Assembly (NCBI GenBank): GCA_043381765.1
Contig: JBHJMP010001013.1
Location: 1-26,659 of the forward strand
DNA: 26,659 nt
DNA from: Collodictyon triciliatum
Taxonomy: Eukaryota; CRuMs
Direction of reading: 5' to 3'
The notes under the pieces were generated by a model, which saw only the letters and a list, made by a program, of their open reading frames with translations, searched no databases and was not told the origin of the DNA. Shown here in pieces: positions 20,714 to 26,659 of this stretch (the first letter of the stretch is position 1; every line of letters begins with the position of its first letter). Both the position numbers and the translations under genes were made by a program.

Positions 20714-23700
20714 AACTTTCCATCGAAGTGATCGAATAAAGGGAAAAAAAAAACTTTCCATCGAAGTGAATCCTCTTCACTTGCTACCAAGCCCCAACCG
20801 TTTTCATAACATTCTGAGATGGCCCAACATGCTTGTGGGTACATGGTTTCAAACGATGGGACTTCACTCTCCGCTCCATATGAACATTTTACCACCTCTG
20901 ATAATTCTTTTAGTATGGAAAGAGCCAGGGTAGAACCTTTCTGGGCGTATGCTTTGAGCCCATCAATTTTTTCAATCACATCCTGTCCGTATATTATACC
21001 CCATTTTAAGCTCAATTCTTCACTTTTACAAACACCATACCCATGCAGGTAGCAATCAGACACAATAATTGCAGCTTTAGGGACTTGAAGACGCCTGTGA
21101 ATTTGTATCATTTTGTCACTGAACCCTTGGGTCATCGTCGCCAAAGAGTGTAGTATAGTAAAGGCATTTGAGCTTCCTAATTTTGCCAATCTTGCCAACT
21201 CTGGTATGTTCTGTACTTTTTTCAACCATTCTGCAGCCTCATCGATGTCATGTGCGACGCCCCATCCATTTTCGTAACATTCAGCAACCATGACCACAAG
21301 CTTCGGCTCTTTATACGTCAACCTATTACGATAATATTCATCTCCTTCTGTTTGGGTATTTGCTGCTCTCTGGAGCGCTTCAAATGCTTCTTGATAACCT
21401 TTCTGCATAAATGCTCTAATTCGGTCGAATTCATGGGCGTTAATAAGATTCTCCAGACACTTAACAGGGTCTTTAGCTGTTCCCCACCCGTTTTCGTAGC
21501 ATTCCGCGACTATGATCAAGAGCTCGTTAGCTTTTGAACTTGATTGATGTCTACCCCTTTCACTTAAAAGAACTGGTGCATTAATACTTGCTTCTAGAGC
21601 CTCAAAAGCATGCGAGTTTCCGTTGATGGCATGTTTTTTGATATCCTGGAACATACTTATTTCTTTCAAGCAGTCTATTGATTTTCTGATATCTGGAGTG
21701 ACGCTCCATCCTTTTTCGTAGCACTCGGCGAGGGCAATCAAAGCCTGTGGATGCTTAATTTTTTGACTACGAATTCTTTTGTAGTAATCGTAGTCGATGT
21801 CCCTCATTTCAGACAGTGAAATAAGAGCAGAGAATGCGCGTTCAGAACCCTTCGTGGCAAATTCCAACAAATCTTTCACATTAGCTGTGGTTTTCAAGGA
21901 GTCTATTAATTGGATATCAATATCACCACCACCCACTCGTAATTTCGTAAAGTAATCCCTCAAAATAACTGATACATTAGGGTATTTGGGTTTTTCTCCT
22001 ACCTTTGCAGAATATTTTATGATGTCTTCTTTCTCTTCCTCCATTTCTTTCAAGATGTTGTAAGCTTCCTTACATCCTTGGTATAAGCATTCTTTTAATT
22101 TGTTGATGTTAAGTGCCTTTCTATGACAGTCTAGAGATATTTTGGTATTTTTTTCAATGACCCATCCATGCTCGTAGCACTCAGCAAGTATTATCCAAGC
22201 TTTGGGATACCTAAATGTCGTTCCAATCTTTCTTCCGCTCTTTGTAACATCCTTTTTTAGCTCCGCTAATGTCTTCAATACATTGAAAGAATCTAATGAT
22301 CTATGCTTTTCTACTAGATTTCTTAGACCGTCTAGATCTTCGATTTCTTTCATCCAGTATGAGGCCTCTTTGAGATTGGTTTCTGTTCCCCACCCATTAA
22401 CTAAGCATTCTATTACAGTCTCGATTACAGGTTTGTTTGCATTAAAGTTGTCTTCAAAAACTGTCTGATTAGAGTTGTGGTCGATTTTTGCATGCGCTCT
22501 CAAAACAAGAAAGGCCTCTGACGAGCCTTTTTTTGCCAGTTCTTTCATTTGACCTAGATTTCCTGATTTTCCATACCACTCAACAGCTGATTTTAAGCAC
22601 AGATCAACTCCCCATCCATTCTCATAACATTCACCGATTAAATTTGCAACTTCTGGGCAATTTGAGCCTTTATCTTGCTTTTCTCCATATTGATCGATGT
22701 AGTGAGCATGATTTTCATACATTTTTTTCAATACATCCAAAGTATGTGTTGAACACATTTCGGCCAACCTTCTTAGATCATTTATGTTTTTAGCGTTACC
22801 ATACCATACTGCTGCTTGTTTGGGGCTCTTTTTTACTATCCATCCATTTTCATAACACCCCCCAATAGAATTGCATGCTTGTGGGTACTTGAACTCAACA
22901 TCTACCTCTTCTCCAAAGCTACAAACATTTACCTTTATGTCAGCGAAATCTTTCAACACATAGAATGCTTCCCTGGCGCCCTGGCTTGATAGTCTCTGCA
23001 ATTCTTTAAAATTTTCTGCCCTTCCAAACCATTCGGATGCTTTCTCCATATTCCTTTCGGTGGACCATCCATTTTCGTAGCATGAAGCCACAAATGACAT
23101 TACCTCTTTTTGAAGCTGTATTGTATCTTCGCAGCCCAATTTCATTTGTTGAAATGATTTCAGTTTCAGAAATGCGTATTCGTCCCAATCAGAAATCAAT
23201 TTCTCCAATTGCTGAACTTCTTTTCTTAGATGATCTAGTTGAAAACATGTAAGTGTTCCATGTTTACAATAATCAAGAAAGTTGTCATCAAAAGACACGC
23301 CCCCAATTGATAGTAGAATCATTTTATTGAAAAAGGTGAGGCCTGTAGTTTTTTTCAATTGTATGTTACCCCCTTGTATGTATTCATTTCGTCGGTCTGC
23401 TGTACATTTCTCAATTTCGATATCGTCAATTTGAGGTGCAACATCAGGATGTATATTTTTCGATTGTATCAAACGTATCTTGTAAACCCCCTCTTTTGAA
23501 GAAGTGAACTTGGTACGTAAAATGTCCCATTCAGAATCATTATCTAGGTTAGAAAGAACTGATCGATCAATGTCCTCTCTTTCGATGCACTGGAGGTGAC
23601 TGTAGAAAGAGAACTCCGTAATGTTATCTTTTTTAATACCAAATTTCACATCAAGTAAACATGATTCATTCAGATTGCAGTCGCCCATAAATGTCTTTGT

Positions 23701-24614
23701 TAGAGTTACGCCTTGCAAGTTAGCTTGTGTAAGGTCCGCTCCTTCTAGGATTGAGTTCGATAGGTTCGCACTTGGGACTTTGATGCGTGATAAATCCATT
23801 TGAGCAAAAGATATATTCATGAAATTCAGTATCGTCATCGCCTTAGCAGCAGATGTAGATCTACTTTCATCCATTTTAGAGGAGAAAAGTATTTCAAGAA
23901 GGACTTTAACTGTATTCTTGAATGTGCGGTCCTTAAGAGAGTACTCCTCCCCTGTGACCTCAGTTATAAATGTGTAAACGGAGGTGAATTCATAAGGCTC
24001 CTTTTTTATTCCCATTTTCATTGAATAATAAGATATGCATTCGCAAGAGAGCAGGGTCGTTTCATGATCCCATTCCAGATTCCTTGAAAATCTATCTCGC
24101 ATCTCCAACCAAAACAAGAAGCCTTCCTCGTAAAGGCTGTGTATCCCGCAGTAAGAGTTAATTTTATCGCAGATCAACCATACTCTCTTATCAACATAGG
24201 AAGAATCATCGGCATACTGCACTAACTCTCCTTTGTATAATTGAATGATAGAAGAGTGCGCCTTCTTCTCGTTCAGGTGGGAGAATATTTTTTCTCTGTC
24301 AAATTTGTTTAAGGTCATACAAGTCTTTGATTTTTTGCGTATATCAGCAGCCTCCTGGATGTAATTCAGGGCAATGGTAATCCTATTAACATTAGAATCT
24401 CAGTTGTGTGTGTCTGTTTGGTGGAATGATTCTGATTACCCGAATCGAGTTTTTTATTTTGAAGAAAAAAATGTGTGTTTTAATTTACCGATCTTCTCCG
24501 ATGCAAATGACTCCTAAATGCTCGAGAATTCGAGCTACGTGCTCATCAAATTCGCCTACTACGTTCTTTGTCTCAGAAATCAACTCTGTATATATTGCAG
24601 TTGCACAATCGAAG
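20680..24614 (-). CDS. Pentapeptide plus Sel1-repeat protein, truncated by insertion
   Basis: Two exons are visible: 24614-24489 (FDCATAIYTELISETKNVVG) and 24382-20680, joined in phase by a GTAAAT...TAG intron of 106 nt. The join gives GEDRITIALNYIQEAADIRK, a TPR-like helix. Earlier exons were not found. A helical N-terminal region follows, then a pentapeptide-repeat stretch (ANLSNSILEGADLTQANLQG) near residues 230-275. After a linker come 11 Sel1-like repeats with the core ECYENGWGV..d...A..WY, spaced about 70-80 residues, each alternating with a KGS..AF..L..LA helix pair. One repeat lacks most of the core. Sel1 repeats form alpha-solenoid scaffolds that bind proteins; no enzyme domain was seen. 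The 38-bp insertion at 20714-20769 shifts the frame, replacing repeats 12-15 with about 24 foreign residues and ending at 20680. Visible length is about 1,275 residues; without the insertion it would be about 1,640. Partners and location are unknown. Confidence 0.85.
20714..20769 (+). mobile_element. 20-bp retroposon insert with perfect 18-bp target duplication
   Basis: AACTTTCCATCGAAGTGA is found exactly at 20714-20731 and 20752-20769. The 20 bases between are TCGAATAAAGGG followed by eight A, matching the last bases of the dispersed core plus an A-tail. The 38-bp offset is not a multiple of three, and taking out one duplication plus the insert makes the Sel1 frame continuous. Confidence 0.93.
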
Positions 24615-25704
24615 CTGAATTTTTTTTAAAAAAAATAATCATGGATTTATTCTAGGTTTCTGTCATAGTAATTTTTGATAAATTTACATAGTTTAAGAAA
24701 AAAATTCATGAGCAACCTCATATTTGAAAGTATTATGATAATTTAATGATTTACTTGTTTTGGATTAAATGCATTTTTGCTAACAAGAAATAAGAATCTA
24801 TCGTCCGTTGGTCACAAATTCCATATGCAGTAAGTCGAATTCTCAAACTTTTATTCAAGATGTCCATAGAATATTTTTATCTGATCAAAGGATATGGTTT
24901 ATATTGAAATAATAAACAAAAATGCTGCCTATCGTGTGGCTTTACCCTCTTGCACTTTGAATCGAATAAAGAGAAAAATGCTACCAAATACATATCATTG
25001 GAGATATAGGAAGAAATTTGTAATGATAAATTTACATCCGAATATATGACTTGCCTCTTCTCTTGAAACAAATAATTTCTGAAGTCATGATATAATTCAT
25101 CAATTGATGTTTTAAAAGCCTAAAATTTGAATCCATATTTATTTTCTTCGTTAGGATTCGATACCTTTGAAAGGGATAGAGAAAAAAAAACGTCCATGCT
25201 GAGTAAGATATGAACTTGAATGAGTTGATATTTGGGAGGAGGAGGAAGGTTTCTGATGCCATTTCTCACTTTTTCTGTATAACGATATGGTGTTTTTTAT
25301 TTTTAATACGAGCATGGAGAATAAAACTACACCTTTTCAGGGGATGATGATGGTGCTTTGGATGTTTGGACTAGTATCCACAAAACTGATAGGTGAAGCT
25401 CTAGGTAAAAGGTCATTTTTTGCGTGACACAACCAATCAAGATTTGATAATACATGCAGAAAATGATACTTCCAAGGCATGATATCGGTTTACATAATGT
25501 ACTTAAAAAGACACTGTCGTATACTTCAAGTCAAGTGAGGGGAAATTTTTTCTTATTACATCAAAGATTCTATATACTAAGACATAGGCGTAGATATTAA
25601 AATTGGCCAAAACTACAGAAAATATATCATGTGATTAGTATCAATTCAAACCTTCGATTAAGGCTATTTCAGATAAGAGCTTGTCATCCTTCATCCTCTG
25701 TAAT
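24615..25704. other. Mostly non-coding AT-rich region
   Basis: May hold the missing first exon and promoter of the Sel1 gene, but none could be called. A short stretch after TTTTCAG near 25340 (DDDGALDVWTSIHKTDR, plus strand) looks exon-like but has no partner. A retroposon fragment lies at 24918-24985. Confidence 0.5.
24918..24985 (+). mobile_element. Short retroposon fragment, 44-bp insert, 12-bp near-perfect duplication
   Basis: AAAAATGCTGCC (24918-24929) and AAAAATGCTACC (24974-24985) flank 44 nt ending TGCACTTTGAATCGAATAAA then GAG. Further left, GTGTGGCTTTACC aligns loosely with GTATGGCATAACTTC, just upstream of the LINE 3' end near 17930. This is the longest of the short copies and ties them to the LINE tail. 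The one mismatch in the duplication suggests it is older than the others. Confidence 0.75.
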
Positions 25705-25863
25705 TCATGTATTTTTCCTTCCTTTCCATTCTTTTAGAACTTGCAAGTTGTGTGCTACCAGAGATGCTTTGGTTAGCCTTTCATTCCTGTTAAATATTCA
25801 TAAATAAAAAATGCGTCATTTTGGAACATACTATACGGATTCGATTGTGTAATTATTTTTGCT

Positions 25864-25934
<71 letters not shown>

Positions 25935-26378
25935 TTCTCTACAATGATCCAGGTATATCGAGATGAACATCACATGTTTCGAAATTTAGTGATTGGGACC
26001 GAAACCAAGTGATTTGTAAAAATAGATAAAGGATTTCAAACGCTTGGTTTCTGAAGTTGAATTGTAGTCCTGCATCTTTGTCTAAAGTATTTATCAAGCT
26101 GAGTAATAAATATCCATCTTCTAAATCGCTCGCGATATCTGCTGCTTTCAGGTGTATTGGTCGAAGTTGCAAATTGATCCATTCCAAATATACCTACCAA
26201 GGTATTAGGAATATGAGTAGCAAGACATCGATGTCGATATGGTAAGCTAGGGGAATGAAATCAAGTAATATTTTTACTCACACCAGAACAGGCCAGATAA
26301 ATAGAAGTCAAGTTCATCTCTGAAGCTACTCGCCGCCAACCACTTTCTGTAAAACCTGCGCCAGTGACTTGAACCACT
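25705..26378 (-). CDS. Calponin-homology-domain protein, partial
   Basis: The exon at 26193-26006 encodes LEWINLQLRPIHLKAADI, then ASDLEDGYLLLSLINTLDK, the first half of a CH domain (W+NxxL ... I.DL.DG..LL.L...L). CH domains bind actin in filamin, alpha-actinin and spectrin families, or act as adaptors. Upstream, 26282 to about 26378 encodes TESGWRRVASEMNLTSIY and ends at a perfect GTGAGT donor; it joins in phase after TTGGTAG at 26194. Downstream, a candidate exon at 25786-25705 (ERLTKASLVAHNLQVLKEWK) fits the phase of a TG|GTTTCG donor at 26005 and could supply the rest of the domain, but it stops soon after. The intron would hold the long poly-T tract. The CH call is good; whether this is a working gene or a fragment is not clear, and the 5' end may be off the right edge. 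Confidence 0.6.
25866..25933. repeat. Poly-T tract (68 nt, one interruption)
   Basis: All T except an A at 25902. It lies within the presumed intron between two CH-domain exons. Its length suggests an old A-tail on the minus strand, but no element body with the TTTGAATCG core is attached. Confidence 0.9.
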
Positions 26379-26558
26379 CAACTATATTAGAATGGCTATG
26401 ACAAAAGATAACACCCGCTTAATTGAAACTATCTTAGTGAGAGGATGTGCCTTGTTGAAAAGTTTCGTAGAAGGGTAGAGCTTCTTGATTCCGATCGTAT
26501 GATCTATGGCCGGCTACTTAATCTTCTTATGCACTCAATGCCTGTCATTATATACGTT

Positions 26559-26577
26559 GTTTTTGTTTTTTTTTTTT

Positions 26578-26659
<82 letters not shown>
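26559..26659. repeat. Poly-T tract at the window end
   Basis: T runs with two G interruptions, then pure T from 26579 to the last base. The window both begins and ends in homopolymer T, so assembly breaks at such tracts are plausible. Confidence 0.9.

Noticed and set aside
20714-20769. The short insert in the Sel1 gene as a tiny intron
   Set aside because: On the minus strand a GT...AG pair spans 39 nt, not 38. Removing 39 keeps the truncated frame and still ends at 20680, so splicing would not rescue the protein.
25161-25200. GATTCGATACCTTTGAAAGGG with an A run as another retroposon copy
   Set aside because: The core order does not match TTTGAATCGAATAAAGG and no flanking duplication was seen.
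1-26659. CRISPR arrays, bacterial operons, rRNA or tRNA genes
   Set aside because: None recognised by eye; tandem repeats here lack spacers, and the spliced genes are eukaryotic. A tRNA scan was not possible.

Overview
The window is nuclear DNA from an intron-rich eukaryote, most likely a unicellular one. The evidence is multi-exon genes on both strands with GT-AG introns of about 85-200 nt, standard stop codons, a mitochondrial-type translation factor, a giant RNF213/mysterin-like AAA+ protein, non-LTR retrotransposon debris, and many long poly-T or pyrimidine-rich simple repeats. I cannot place the organism from sequence alone. A rhizarian or other amoeboid protist is only a hunch.

Layout. 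Positions 1-2029 hold the minus-strand exons of a mitochondrial elongation factor Ts; its far 3' end is off the left edge or not found. Positions 2287-3413 hold a probable small minus-strand gene of unknown function, whose first exon looks like a mitochondrial presequence. Positions 3504-3742 are a graded pyrimidine satellite. Positions 3919-17591 hold one very large plus-strand gene, assembled here from about 21 exons into a protein of about 3,750 residues. It has SAM-like segments and a low-complexity stretch at the N-terminus, a possible CBM20-like beta domain, a long helical arm, and two clear AAA+ modules of RNF213 type. It stops where the E3 half of vertebrate RNF213 would begin, so neither a RING nor an RZ finger is visible.

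Positions 17700-18900 contain retroelement debris: an internally deleted LINE (endonuclease N-terminus and RT C-terminal zinc motif, minus strand), a 24-unit (CTTTTT) array growing from its A-tail, and two extremely short retroposon insertions. Positions 19532-24614 hold a minus-strand gene with a pentapeptide-repeat segment followed by 15 Sel1-like repeats. It is broken near position 20,730 by a 20-bp insert flanked by perfect 18-bp target-site duplications. Positions 24615-25704 are mostly non-coding and carry another short retroposon. At the right edge, 25705-26378 carries part of a calponin-homology-domain gene on the minus strand, within long poly-T tracts.

The most unusual finding is a family of ultra-short retroposed fragments sharing the core TTTGAATCGAATAAAGG followed by A. 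Three copies have perfect 15-18 bp target-site duplications although only 20-29 bp is new sequence, and a fourth of 44 bp has a 12-bp duplication with one mismatch. They match the 3' end of the resident LINE and look like target-primed insertions with near-total 5' truncation. One of them has recently split the Sel1 gene.
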